Program-made: the position numbers and the translations under genes
Source: Corynebacterium sp. sy039
GTDB taxonomy: Bacteria > Actinomycetota > Actinomycetes > Mycobacteriales > Mycobacteriaceae
NCBI RefSeq assembly: GCF_007904105.1
Contig: NZ_CP042325.1
Coordinates: 310,001 to 374,000 of the forward strand
DNA length: 64,000 nucleotides
Direction of reading: 5' to 3'
Part shown: piece after piece, positions 55,845-64,000 of the stretch
Layout of the letters: each line of letters begins with the position of its first letter
Position numbering within the stretch: the first letter of the stretch is position 1
The notes under the pieces: generated by a model
Database searches by the model: none
Seen by the model: the letters and a program-made list of their open reading frames with translations, nothing else
What the model was told of the DNA's origin: nothing

Positions 55845-58319
55845 CTAAGCATGACGAGCCGCCAACCACATTCGCACCACTCGCGCCGCATCCCGTGCTC
55901 GCAAAGAAGGAAGATACGCATGAATAATCGCAAAACCAATAGAAGGCAACGCTAGCTCATCCTCATACGCCAGATTCCATGACTGCTCCTGCGGCTGAAA
56001 TTTCTTCTTACTTGCCGCAAGAGTACGGAACCCATACAACGGTTCCAGTTCTTGGCCTACACGATCCAAAATACTGCTCAACAAGGCAGAACTGGCACCT
56101 GCGGGTTCCGCACCACCTGCGCCTTTGGCGTGGTATGTGGCACCATCACCAGCGGCACCGGCAGTAGCTTGACGGGCGCGCTCAGCGCTATGCGTTGTAG
56201 ACGCAAGCGGGGCACCAGATAAAGAAATCCACCCGCAACCCTGCTGCTTGGCAATAAGAAGCGCCTCGGAAATAAGCAACTCAATAGTCCCCTTGAAACC
56301 GTGGTCAGCACGGCGCATCATATCCAGCGTGTACCCGGCCAACACACCAGACTCATACACCGGCATCCACGAGGTCACACCATGCACCGTGCCATCATCA
56401 CCCACAGCCAGCAACAAACACGTCCCAGGAACCTGTATTTCCTCCAGACCGCCCAACGTGAACCCCATCTCCGGGAGTGCCTTCTCGCTCACCCACTCCT
56501 CGGACAATTCCGCAATTCTTTGCCGCATTGTCAGATCCAACTGCTCCCAGGACGTCCACTGTGTCTGCACCCCTTCCTTAGCCGCTTTATTGCGTGCCGT
56601 GCGCACATTCTGGAATTTCTTACCCTTGAACTCCGTATTCTCCGTGCTCAGCAGCGCCTCCTCCGCAACCTCCAAATACTTAAAACCAGGGCGGATAAAC
56701 GACGAACGCACCGAATACCACGCAGGTTTTAGTGCCTGAGCACGCGCAAAAACCTCAAACTCCGCAGCACATCCCATCGGATCCTCACCAACAGGTTCCC
56801 CCAATGTCAATGCCACACCATTACTTGCTCGATACGCCACATAAGTATTGCCCGCGGTATTGAAAAAATAACGATGCCCATCCCACAACGTCATAAAAGA
56901 CACATGATCGCCACTGCCGGACTCAAAAATTGCCCGAGCCTTCGCCAACGCCTCATCATGCTTCGGGTTAGCAGGTTGAGCAAACAACCGATACAACATC
57001 CAGGCAGCAATCAGCCAAAAAACCGTCCCCGTCCACTCATACAGCACCCACCCCAGCGTGCTATCCGGCACCAGAATATAAGGGAGCACAATAGCCACCA
57101 CAGGCGGCAAGAAACGCAACGGTGCTTCGTACAGAAGATCCATGACAGTGGCACCATCCAGGAAAGAATCCCGTACCAGATAACCCACCACCACCCACAG
57201 CAGCACAAACACCAGCAGCAATGCACTCACACGCGTCACTACAGAAAGCAACAAACGCGGGTGCTCACGGATCTGAAACGCCGAACGGTTAAACCACAAC
57301 ATACCCAAACACGCCACCCACGGCAGTACCGTTGCTGTGAGGCTAACCCCATACAAATTAACCCCATCCCAATGCAGGTACATCACCTGAAGTAACAGGA
57401 CCACCATGATGACCACCTGGCCGATGGTGCTCAGTACCCACGCCAGGCGCCGCCCACGCAGCAAACCAAAACACAAAACCAACTGCAGCAGCAGCGGAAT
57501 AAGATCTGCCACAGCAGGACCAAAACCATAAATACGGTTAAACGCCATAATGTCATGGCATAACGCCGAATTTCTATCGGAGAAACACGCCGCAGCCTCC
57601 TGATATGCAGACGCATCAGCCGTCCACATCAGCCGAGTGACAGAACTCAACGGCCCCACAGCATGAGGATTCAACGCAACCAACAAAGGGCTAATGGCAA
57701 CAATGCTGATCACCAACGCCGTCAGCAGGCGTTTCTCCTGAACCGAGGATGTCAGCGTAGGACGTTCCTTATTCACAATCATGCCCACCGCAATGGAACT
57801 CAGCGCCGTGGTTGCCCCCAGCAAATCAGAGAAAGAACCGCCATAAAACACCAGTGTGAGGGTCAGGGACAGGAGGGATAAGCGAACGCGGCGTCGCCAT
57901 AAACGAGGCATGAACGTCGACGCCACTCCAGCACCACCAACGAAAAACCCAATGGGGGAGATATGCGGATGCTGGCGTAGCATATCGCCCCACGTCCACA
58001 GTCCCATATGCTCAATAACGCGCGCCAACATCAAGGTCAAAGGGATCGACGCCAACTGCGCCACACACCCCGTCACAAAATAACGCACAGGACCCAACAA
58101 CCGCTCCGCAGGAGCCGCGAAACACGCCATCAACGTCAGTGCTAACGCACCACCGAAAGAAGTGGACGCAAACCCCAGAGGTGTCAGCAGATCACCGAGC
58201 AGATGGCCAGAGAAAACAGCCGCATACTTTTCCGGCAACTTCAGAATATTTACAGCCCACAGAATCCAGATAATGCCGATGAACGTATAACTAACAGGGT
58301 TCTTTCTAAACGCGAACAT
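55845..58319 (-). CDS. Aminoacyl-phosphatidylglycerol synthase-like membrane protein (DUF2156, MprF type)
   Basis: 824 residues. The N-terminal part (about 1-200) is rhomboid-like in layout; many further helices follow to about residue 470. The cytoplasmic C-terminal domain matches DUF2156/MprF synthases: VALTLGEPVGEDP, WYSVRSSFIRPGFKYLEVAEEAL, then KKFQNVRTARNKAAKEGV and GTIELLISEALLIAKQQGCGWISLSGAPLA, ending LYGFRTLAASKKKFQP. Such enzymes move Lys or Ala from tRNA onto phosphatidylglycerol and lower the negative charge of the membrane. Base composition is clearly more GC-rich (58% in the one 60-base line I counted) than in its neighbours. The aminoacyl group cannot be told. Confidence 0.8.
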   Translation of the reverse strand: MFAFRKNPVSYTFIGIIWILWAVNILKLPEKYAAVFSGHLLGDLLTPLGFASTSFGGALALTLMACFAAPAERLLGPVRYFVTGCVAQLASIPLTLMLARVIEHMGLWTWGDMLRQHPHISPIGFFVGGAGVASTFMPRLWRRRVRLSLLSLTLTLVFYGGSFSDLLGATTALSSIAVGMIVNKERPTLTSSVQEKRLLTALVISIVAISPLLVALNPHAVGPLSSVTRLMWTADASAYQEAAACFSDRNSALCHDIMAFNRIYGFGPAVADLIPLLLQLVLCFGLLRGRRLAWVLSTIGQVVIMVVLLLQVMYLHWDGVNLYGVSLTATVLPWVACLGMLWFNRSAFQIREHPRLLLSVVTRVSALLLVFVLLWVVVGYLVRDSFLDGATVMDLLYEAPLRFLPPVVAIVLPYILVPDSTLGWVLYEWTGTVFWLIAAWMLYRLFAQPANPKHDEALAKARAIFESGSGDHVSFMTLWDGHRYFFNTAGNTYVAYRASNGVALTLGEPVGEDPMGCAAEFEVFARAQALKPAWYSVRSSFIRPGFKYLEVAEEALLSTENTEFKGKKFQNVRTARNKAAKEGVQTQWTSWEQLDLTMRQRIAELSEEWVSEKALPEMGFTLGGLEEIQVPGTCLLLAVGDDGTVHGVTSWMPVYESGVLAGYTLDMMRRADHGFKGTIELLISEALLIAKQQGCGWISLSGAPLASTTHSAERARQATAGAAGDGATYHAKGAGGAEPAGASSALLSSILDRVGQELEPLYGFRTLAASKKKFQPQEQSWNLAYEDELALPSIGFAIIHAYLPSLRARDAARVVRMWLAARHA

Positions 58320-58660
58320 CAGAATCTTTTACTCCCACTGTGAATGAATGCTCCTCACATAAAAGATCAAATGGATAATCATCTAATCCTATCCCTATGC
58401 AAATTGGTCTAGGTGATGGAATGAGATAAAGAAAAAGTGTCCTTTCATTTGAGGAAAAAACCAGGCTATTTCTGCTTTGTGATTCCTATTTGGGGGGGCA
58501 AAGAAAAAGCATTGATGATTGTTGATAATCAAGATTATGCTCACTAATAAAAGTGTTGGATTTGATTGTGCACAGGGCATTTAGTTGTTTCCTGTTGAAC
58601 ATTCTGCCTTTTCTATTTCTCCATCGAGTGATGAGCACCATACAAAGCGGAAGTAAAATT
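58320..58660. other. Divergent intergenic region with a G7 tract
   Basis: Between the MprF-type gene and the PurM-like gene. It is AT-rich, unlike the GC-rich gene beside it, and has a run of seven G near 58492-58498, then GATTGTTGATAATC with short inverted pieces near 58515. I find no gene here. The promoters of both genes should lie here, but no clear boxes are seen. Confidence 0.5.
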
Positions 58661-59764
58661 ATGAGTGATTTCAAGAACTACAAGCAATCTGGTGTGGATT
58701 ATTCTGTACTTGACCAGGTGAAAAGCGATGCTATCAATTTTGCAAAAAGTACAGTCGGCGCTTTGAGCGCTTTTGGTGCTAGCGAATATGGGGCTTCACG
58801 TGGTGCATCCGCGTACGTGATGAATATGCAAGGACTTAATCTTGCGATTGTTACCGAAGGACTCGGAACAAAATCGGTCATTGCAGAACAATACTTGCAA
58901 CAGACGGGGCAGTCTCGTTTCCATGATATTGCTGTCGACGCAGTTGCTGCCATTGTGAATGATGTTATTTCAGTTGGTGCTTTACCTGCCCTTGTGACAG
59001 CGTATTTTTCTACAGGAGACGCAAGTTGGTATGAAGACCCGAGAAGATCTTTAGAATTACTCAAAGGTTGGCGTCATGCTTGCGAGTTATCACAGGCAAC
59101 GTGGGGTGGTGGAGAGTCACCTGCATTGCCTGGATTAGTAGCCAAAGATGGTTTGGAATTAGGTGGAAGTTCAATTGGGGTTATTCCTGAAGGGATAGAT
59201 CCTATTTTTGGTGATGCTATTCAACCAGGACAACAGATTATTCTGCTTAAAAGTTCAGGATTGCATACTAATGGTGCATCATTAGCGCGTCTCGTCGCTA
59301 AGAAATTACCTAAAGGATTACTGACTACATTGCCCAGTGGTAGAGACTTTGGCTCTGCCTTGTTGGATCCAAGCATTATTTATGTGAAATTTGTGAAGGA
59401 AGTGTTAGCTGCTGGTATTCGTCCTTCTTTCCTTAATGCTGTTACTGGTCATGGGTTGATGAAAGTCATGAGAGGGAAGTCCCAAGTAAAGTTTGTGATT
59501 GAAGATTTGCCTGAAGTACCCGAGGTACTTGAAACAATGGTGGATGTATTGCAATTATCAAAGCAGGAAGCATATTCCACACTCAATATGGGGATCGGAT
59601 ACATATTGACAGTTGATGAGGATTGTGTTGCTCAAGTTTTGCATCTAGCTGATCTTCATGGTTACGGTGCTATCCATGCTGGATATGTAGCAGAAGGAAA
59701 ACGAGGTGTAGTTGTGCCTAAATTTAATATCGAATATCTTGGTGAAGATCTTAAGTTTTCCTAG
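58661..59764 (+). CDS. PurM-like (AIR synthase-related) protein
   Basis: 367 residues starting MSDFKNYKQSGVDYSVLDQVK. The family order is kept: VTEGLGTKSVIAEQYL (for DGVGTK in PurM), then VDAVAAIVNDVISVGALPALVTAYFSTG, then ATWGGGESPALPGLV (for GGETAEMP) and LKSSGLHTNGASLARL. The fold and ATP site are PurM-like, but the Asp of DGVGTK is Glu and the GGETAEMP segment is altered, so it is a paralogue and not a second copy. No other pur gene is near. ATG 58661 has GCGGAAG before it; the frame is open up to 58553, which I reject. Confidence 0.75.
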   Translation: MSDFKNYKQSGVDYSVLDQVKSDAINFAKSTVGALSAFGASEYGASRGASAYVMNMQGLNLAIVTEGLGTKSVIAEQYLQQTGQSRFHDIAVDAVAAIVNDVISVGALPALVTAYFSTGDASWYEDPRRSLELLKGWRHACELSQATWGGGESPALPGLVAKDGLELGGSSIGVIPEGIDPIFGDAIQPGQQIILLKSSGLHTNGASLARLVAKKLPKGLLTTLPSGRDFGSALLDPSIIYVKFVKEVLAAGIRPSFLNAVTGHGLMKVMRGKSQVKFVIEDLPEVPEVLETMVDVLQLSKQEAYSTLNMGIGYILTVDEDCVAQVLHLADLHGYGAIHAGYVAEGKRGVVVPKFNIEYLGEDLKFS

Positions 59765-59808
59765 GAAACATTGGAAACCATCGCACGAACATAGGGTTGT
59801 GCAGTCCC

Positions 59809-61218
59809 TTACGCCCTCACTTGGCGAGCCAGCCATTCGCCAAAGACTGTTCCTGCTGATAAGGCAGTTGCTGTTACTAAAGCAAGAGTGAGGTTTGAGA
59901 AACCGACAATGAGTTGTTCGTGCGAGAGCGCGTACATTCCGCGGTAAATTGTCAATCCAGGTAATAGTGGGGTGATTCCTGCAATGGTGATGATGAGCGG
60001 CGGTACGCGGTAGCGTCGCCCGAGTAAGCCACCAAAGAATCCGATGAGTACGGCCATGATTGCTGTTGCGGAGATGGAGTCGATACCCAGGGGGATAAGG
60101 CAGAAGTAGTAGAGGCTTGACCCCAAGAATGCTGTTACTCCAGAGAGCATTATTGAAGGTAAGTCGCCGTGACAGACGCGGGCGTAAGCTGCGGTTGCGA
60201 TGACGCTTCCTGCCACTCGTACCGAGGTTGAAGAGAAATTGGGCGGGGCAATGGTTTCCATTGGGGGAAGACTAAAACCAATGGAATTAGATAATGCGAT
60301 GCCTATCCCTACTCCTGCGACGAGCCCGCCTGTGGCTATAGCGGCGTTGAAAAATCCTGCGTTGGCAGTAATGGGGGAATGACTTACACCATTTTGGAGT
60401 GCTTGAACAATGGTCAACCCAGCGAGCATTGCGACGATAGAGGTTGCAATGATCATAGAGGGGCGAATAGATATACCTGCAGCATCGGCATATCGGTAGG
60501 ATATTGCTGCTATTAAAGAGGCGAAGATGCCACCAGCAGTGTTCTGAAAGAAAGGCGGTAGTCCGATTTCAGAGAGCTTTGCCAAGGTGTAGACGATAAT
60601 AGCTCCTGCAAACATGGATATTGCTGCTACGAGTGCGTCACCACCGATGAGCATGGCAACTGATGCACACATGATAGCCCAGGAAGTGCTCACGCCGAGG
60701 ATTCCTTGTGGTGGTGGAGTGCGAACAATATCGTCGAGCCTTTTGGTAGCTTGTGCAGGTGTGGCTTTTGCTGCGTGTATGTCTCTGATGAGTCGATCGA
60801 CTTGAATGAGGCGGTCAAAGTTTTCCGCCTCAGGTTCGATGACGCGCACATGAACAATGGGTTTATATTGTTCTGTGTTGCTGAAATGTGCGTATAGGTG
60901 GATTTTCTTCATGGTCATATCGATATGAACATCGCTAAGACCATATGATTCTGTGATAGCCCGAGCCTGTGCTGCGGCATCACTATTGGTGGTGCCGCAG
61001 ATAATGAGTATTTCACTGATGCGGGCGGCTATTTCTAGCACTTCAGAGATTTGAGCGGGGTCAGAATAATCAACAGGTGCGATGGGTGATAGTGGTGCTT
61101 CAGCAGCCACGTCAATCGTCGCTACGCTGGGTTTATCGTCGTGTCCTCTGCGCCAGAGGGTACGTAGCGCTCCGATAAACCCGGGGCGTTTGCTTGGTGC
61201 ATTGTTGATTAAAGACAT
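59809..61218 (-). CDS. Second ThrE-type threonine/serine exporter paralogue
   Basis: 469 residues with the same layout as the gene at 53795: PLSPIAPVDYSDPAQISEVLEIAARIS, VSTSWAIMCASVAMLIGG, VQALQNGVSHSPITANAGFFN, GITPLLPGLTIYRGMY and FGEWLARQVRA. The pieces line up one to one with the first paralogue but with many changes, so the duplication is old. The C-terminal tail of the first copy is missing. The two flank tRNA-Thr, the MprF-type gene and the PurM-like gene. Substrate preference may differ. Confidence 0.88.
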   Translation of the reverse strand: MSLINNAPSKRPGFIGALRTLWRRGHDDKPSVATIDVAAEAPLSPIAPVDYSDPAQISEVLEIAARISEILIICGTTNSDAAAQARAITESYGLSDVHIDMTMKKIHLYAHFSNTEQYKPIVHVRVIEPEAENFDRLIQVDRLIRDIHAAKATPAQATKRLDDIVRTPPPQGILGVSTSWAIMCASVAMLIGGDALVAAISMFAGAIIVYTLAKLSEIGLPPFFQNTAGGIFASLIAAISYRYADAAGISIRPSMIIATSIVAMLAGLTIVQALQNGVSHSPITANAGFFNAAIATGGLVAGVGIGIALSNSIGFSLPPMETIAPPNFSSTSVRVAGSVIATAAYARVCHGDLPSIMLSGVTAFLGSSLYYFCLIPLGIDSISATAIMAVLIGFFGGLLGRRYRVPPLIITIAGITPLLPGLTIYRGMYALSHEQLIVGFSNLTLALVTATALSAGTVFGEWLARQVRA

Positions 61219-61305
61219 AGCAGCTCACACCTTACCGCATTGTGGTTTCGCAGTGTTTTTGAGGGGGCGGTAATGCTGCTTTGGCATTGTTTTGTCATTG
61301 TATAG

Positions 61306-63324
61306 TTATCCTCCGAGCACAATGCCTTCGCGCCGTGGGTCAGCACCACCAATGATATGGCCGTCGGGATCACGGATAAGTGCAGATAGGCCACTAGATT
61401 GTTCTTTGGTTGATACGCTATGACCGCGTTGTTCTAACTCGTTAATGAGTTTTGTTACTTCTTGATTATTCGTCGCAAGTAGTGGATGTTCGCCGCCTAT
61501 GCCTGTTTCTGGAGTATTGCGGGCACCAAAGTCTGGTGAGCTGATTGCCTGTTGTGGATCCATTTTCCAGTCGAGCACACTGATAATGGTTTTAATAACA
61601 AATTGTGGGATAACCGCACCACCTGGTGAACCAACCACCATGTACACTTCACCGCGATCATGATTGTCCTTGGCATTGAAGATAATCGTAGGTGACATGG
61701 AAGACCGTGGGCGTTTTGCTCCTTCTACTCGGTTGGCAATGGGGACGCCCTGTTCGTCGAGGGGCTGTGCGCTAAAGTCGGTCAGTTGGTTGTTTAGTAG
61801 AAACCCATCCACCATGTGGAAAGACCCGAAAGCAGCTTCGACGCTTGTAGTCATGGAAGCAGCATTGCCTTGTGCATCGATGACACTGATATGGCTTGTG
61901 CCATGTTCTACTAGATCCTCTGTAGGGGCAAGTTCACTATCAAAGGTACCTGCTGTGGCGGTTCCCATTGACTTTTCTGGATTGATGAGCTGATAACGCT
62001 GTGCAAGATAATCGGAATTGAGTAGCGCATTGGCATTTCCACCTGGCAGTGGCGCAAAAGCTGGGTCGGCTATATACGCATCACGATCTGCGTAGGCAAG
62101 ACGCTCTGCTTCGCTGATAAGGTGTAGGGCTTGTGCTGAAGGTAATGCACCATCTAGACCAGTTTTTTCTGGGGTAAGCGCTGCGAGATCCGCGTTTTCT
62201 AAAATTCCTAGTGCGCTTAGCACTGTAATGCCACCTGAACTTGATGGTGGTGCACCGCAGATGATTTTATCGTGGTATGGTGCACATACTGCTTCCTGTT
62301 CGATGGGAGTATAAGCTGCGAGATCAGCAGTAGTGAGTGTGGAAGGAGTTTTCCCACCTTGATTACTTGTTGCTTTATCGACGATATCCTTTGCTAATTC
62401 TCCGGTATAGAGTGCTTGAGCTCCCTGGGTTGCCAATGTTTCTAGAGTGTGGGCATAAGCTGGATTTTTTAATATTTCGCCTGTGGTTTTGGGGCTCCCA
62501 TCCTCGTGTAGGAAATAAGCAGCTGCTTCAGGATCACTGGCGAGGTCTTGTGCATTATCGGCAATGCTTGTTGCCATTCGTTGACTAATGGCAAAGCCGT
62601 CTTGAGCAAGAGTGTGAGCTGGTTGGGTCAGGGATTCCCATGATTGTTGACCGTATCGCTGGTGCAATTTATCTAGAGCAGCGACAATGCCTGGTACTCC
62701 TATTGACCTTCCTGAGCGGCGTGCATCTGGTTGCGCATTAAGTAGGTAGTCGCCTGTTGCATTTACTGGTGCTGTTTCTCTGCCATCGATAGCGATGAGT
62801 TTTCCGCTCGCTGCATCGCTATAGAGGATGTATCCTCCTCCGCCAATTCCAGAGGATTGTGGTTCCACTAAACCTAGGGTAAATTGTGCTGCGACCAGTG
62901 CATCTGCTGCACTTCCGCCTTTGCTTAGTACATCGCAAGCTGCTTTAGTGGCCAGAGGGTTAGCGGTGGAAACAGCGAAATTCTTGGCATGAGCTGCGGT
63001 GAGATTGGTACGAAAACCTGTAGCGCTTTCTGGCATGGTTGCTACTTCTGTTGTTGCATCATTGCCTTTTGCTGCATTGTCGGTTGTGTTTTCTGCAGAT
63101 ATGGAAGTTGCTGCAAAGTTTGCTGATTCGGGGATTTGGCAGCTGACATAATTAACCTGCTTATTGGCAGTATTTGTTGGTGTAGCACTATTTGTGGAAC
63201 TAGGAGAGCTACAGGCTGCCAAAGATACTGTCAAAGATACAAGGCATCCTAGAGAGGATGCTATTTGCGCAGTATGTGTTATGCGCGTGGGCGAGAGAAA
63301 GCGGGAGAGTATTTTCATGCACAT
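61306..63324 (-). CDS. ggt: Gamma-glutamyltranspeptidase, lipoprotein form
   Basis: 672 residues. A lipoprotein signal ends in LAAC (SLTVSLAAC), followed by a Ser/Thr/Asn-rich linker to about residue 105. VSTANPLATKAACDVLSKGGSAADALVAA opens the GGT domain; GIGGGGYILY, DGRETAP and CGAPPSSSGGITVLSALGIL are typical. Self-cleavage leaves the catalytic Thr of GTSHISVIDAQGNAASMTTSVE near residue 473, and VGSPGGAVIPQFVI is in the small subunit. It splits gamma-glutamyl bonds such as in glutathione outside the membrane. ATG 63324 or 63318. Confidence 0.92.
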   Translation of the reverse strand: MCMKILSRFLSPTRITHTAQIASSLGCLVSLTVSLAACSSPSSTNSATPTNTANKQVNYVSCQIPESANFAATSISAENTTDNAAKGNDATTEVATMPESATGFRTNLTAAHAKNFAVSTANPLATKAACDVLSKGGSAADALVAAQFTLGLVEPQSSGIGGGGYILYSDAASGKLIAIDGRETAPVNATGDYLLNAQPDARRSGRSIGVPGIVAALDKLHQRYGQQSWESLTQPAHTLAQDGFAISQRMATSIADNAQDLASDPEAAAYFLHEDGSPKTTGEILKNPAYAHTLETLATQGAQALYTGELAKDIVDKATSNQGGKTPSTLTTADLAAYTPIEQEAVCAPYHDKIICGAPPSSSGGITVLSALGILENADLAALTPEKTGLDGALPSAQALHLISEAERLAYADRDAYIADPAFAPLPGGNANALLNSDYLAQRYQLINPEKSMGTATAGTFDSELAPTEDLVEHGTSHISVIDAQGNAASMTTSVEAAFGSFHMVDGFLLNNQLTDFSAQPLDEQGVPIANRVEGAKRPRSSMSPTIIFNAKDNHDRGEVYMVVGSPGGAVIPQFVIKTIISVLDWKMDPQQAISSPDFGARNTPETGIGGEHPLLATNNQEVTKLINELEQRGHSVSTKEQSSGLSALIRDPDGHIIGGADPRREGIVLGG

Positions 63325-63405
63325 ATTTTAGACCTATTCTGTGATAGGTATATGGAATAGGGATAACAACCTGAATCTAATTGCTGGGTGGTTATTGCAC
63401 TCGAC

Positions 63406-63942
63406 TTACTGAGTTTCTTCAGAAAGTAATTCTTGTGCTGTATCAATGAGTTTTTTGCGCTCTGTACCATTGAGTGAAAAAGGGCTGATGTAATCGTGAA
63501 TCCATAGTCCAGCTGCAATGAGATGGATGAGGTATTTTTTGGGTTCACTGTCAATAACATCACGAGGAAATGCCCATTTCTCTAGTGTTTTCTCCCATGT
63601 TTTTCGATACTCAGGGACGTTGGTGGCGTCGAGAGTAAGGAGCAAATCGCTTAAGGATGCGTGTTCGGAAAAAACTTCTAGACTTGCCAAAACACGTTGT
63701 TCTACTGTTGATTCTGGCAAAGGAACGTCTAAGGCATCAATAAGTTGTTCTTCCCAGCTATGTGCTAGATAATCATTGATGTCTTGCAACATTGCGTGCC
63801 TTGATGGGAAATGGTAAATCAGACCAGATTTTGACATTTTTGTGGCTTGGGAAAGCGAATCATAGGTGAGTGCTTCTAGCCCTTCTCGCTCGATGATGTC
63901 GATGGCTGTGGTGATGAGAAGTTCTTTTTTACTCGTGCGCAT
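63406..63942 (-). CDS. TetR-family regulator
   Basis: 178 residues. The HTH is LTYDSLSQATKMSKSGLIYHFPSRHAML (about residues 23-50), with the KSGLIYHF recognition helix of one TetR subgroup. ATG 63942 has AAGGAGAC 5 nt before it, so the longer frame from 63987 is rejected. Its first codons overlap the stop of an upstream minus-strand frame, suggesting it is the second gene of an operon and controls that gene. Confidence 0.85.
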   Translation of the reverse strand: MRTSKKELLITTAIDIIEREGLEALTYDSLSQATKMSKSGLIYHFPSRHAMLQDINDYLAHSWEEQLIDALDVPLPESTVEQRVLASLEVFSEHASLSDLLLTLDATNVPEYRKTWEKTLEKWAFPRDVIDSEPKKYLIHLIAAGLWIHDYISPFSLNGTERKKLIDTAQELLSEETQ

Positions 63943-64000
63943 ATTTTGTCTCCTTGGGATTGCCATTGAAGAAGATGAAAGTTCCAATAGCAGTGGTAGC
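63929..64000 (-). CDS. 3' end of an upstream gene cut by the window edge
   Basis: A minus-strand frame is open from the right edge and ends at 63929. The last residues read ATTAIGTFIFFNGNPKETKYAHE, like the last helix and tail of a small transporter. It overlaps the TetR start by 14 nt. With 23 residues the family cannot be assigned, and it could be chance. Confidence 0.35.
   Translation of the reverse strand, partial: ATTAIGTFIFFNGNPKETKYAHE

Noticed and set aside
56874..57395. A 173-codon plus-strand frame opposite the MprF-type gene
   Set aside because: It is a shadow of GC-rich codons; the product is a His/Gln/Arg-rich string without domain or start signal.
1..64000. CRISPR array, insertion sequence, prophage
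   Set aside because: I saw no spaced direct repeats, no transposase or integrase and no phage structural genes in any frame.

Overview
This window reads as a stretch of actinobacterial chromosome, most likely a low-GC Corynebacterium (C. kutscheri is one candidate; the species is a guess). The reasons are the gene order ppa-dacB-tilS-hpt-ftsH-folE-folP-folB-folK-DUF3180-DUF6779-Rossmann-panC, then lysS-clpC, mutY-canB-radA and lpqE-carD-ispD-ispF-cysS-rlmB, which is the order known from Mycobacterium tuberculosis Rv3628-Rv3579c. A DIP1984-family gene, two ThrE exporters and corynebacterial lipoproteins also fit. Base composition looks to be in the mid-to-high 40s % GC by eye.

Left part (1-18.7 kb), mostly accessory: a large secreted Ser/Thr-rich surface protein cut by the window edge; a frameshifted MFS transporter; a crtB-crtI carotenoid pair; a NagZ-like lipoprotein and a VanW-type cell-wall protein; a probable Panacea toxin-antitoxin pair; a TetR-controlled DHA2 efflux pump divergent from a flavin oxidoreductase, with two palindromic operators between them; a second MFS gene with a probable frameshift at its start; a membrane protein; and an AAA ATPase gene bracketed by two identical 45-bp perfect-palindrome repeats.

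Centre (18.7-48.9 kb), housekeeping core: pyrophosphatase, PBP4-type carboxypeptidase, tRNA-lysidine synthase, Hpt, FtsH, the folate operon, a strongly diverged PanC-like protein, a secreted lipase-like hydrolase, a PfkB sugar kinase, LysS, a DIP1984 protein, ClpC, DUF4236, MutY, carbonic anhydrase, RadA, LpqE-like lipoprotein, CarD, the MEP-pathway enzymes IspD and IspF, CysS and RlmB.

Right part (48.9-64 kb): a LacI regulator and a small unknown protein; the trehalose genes otsA and otsB with a lipoprotein between them and, in front, a protein with a histone-H1-like Lys/Ala/Thr tail; a ThrE-type exporter; tRNA-Thr(TGT); a large aminoacyl-phosphatidylglycerol synthase-like membrane protein of visibly higher GC; a PurM-like protein; a second ThrE paralogue; a gamma-glutamyltranspeptidase lipoprotein; and a TetR regulator overlapping the 3' end of a gene cut by the window edge.

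The strongest candidate for something undescribed is the palindrome-ATPase-palindrome unit at 17347-18634. The Panacea pair, the PanC-like protein that has lost pantoate-site residues and the tRNA-like element after lysS come next.
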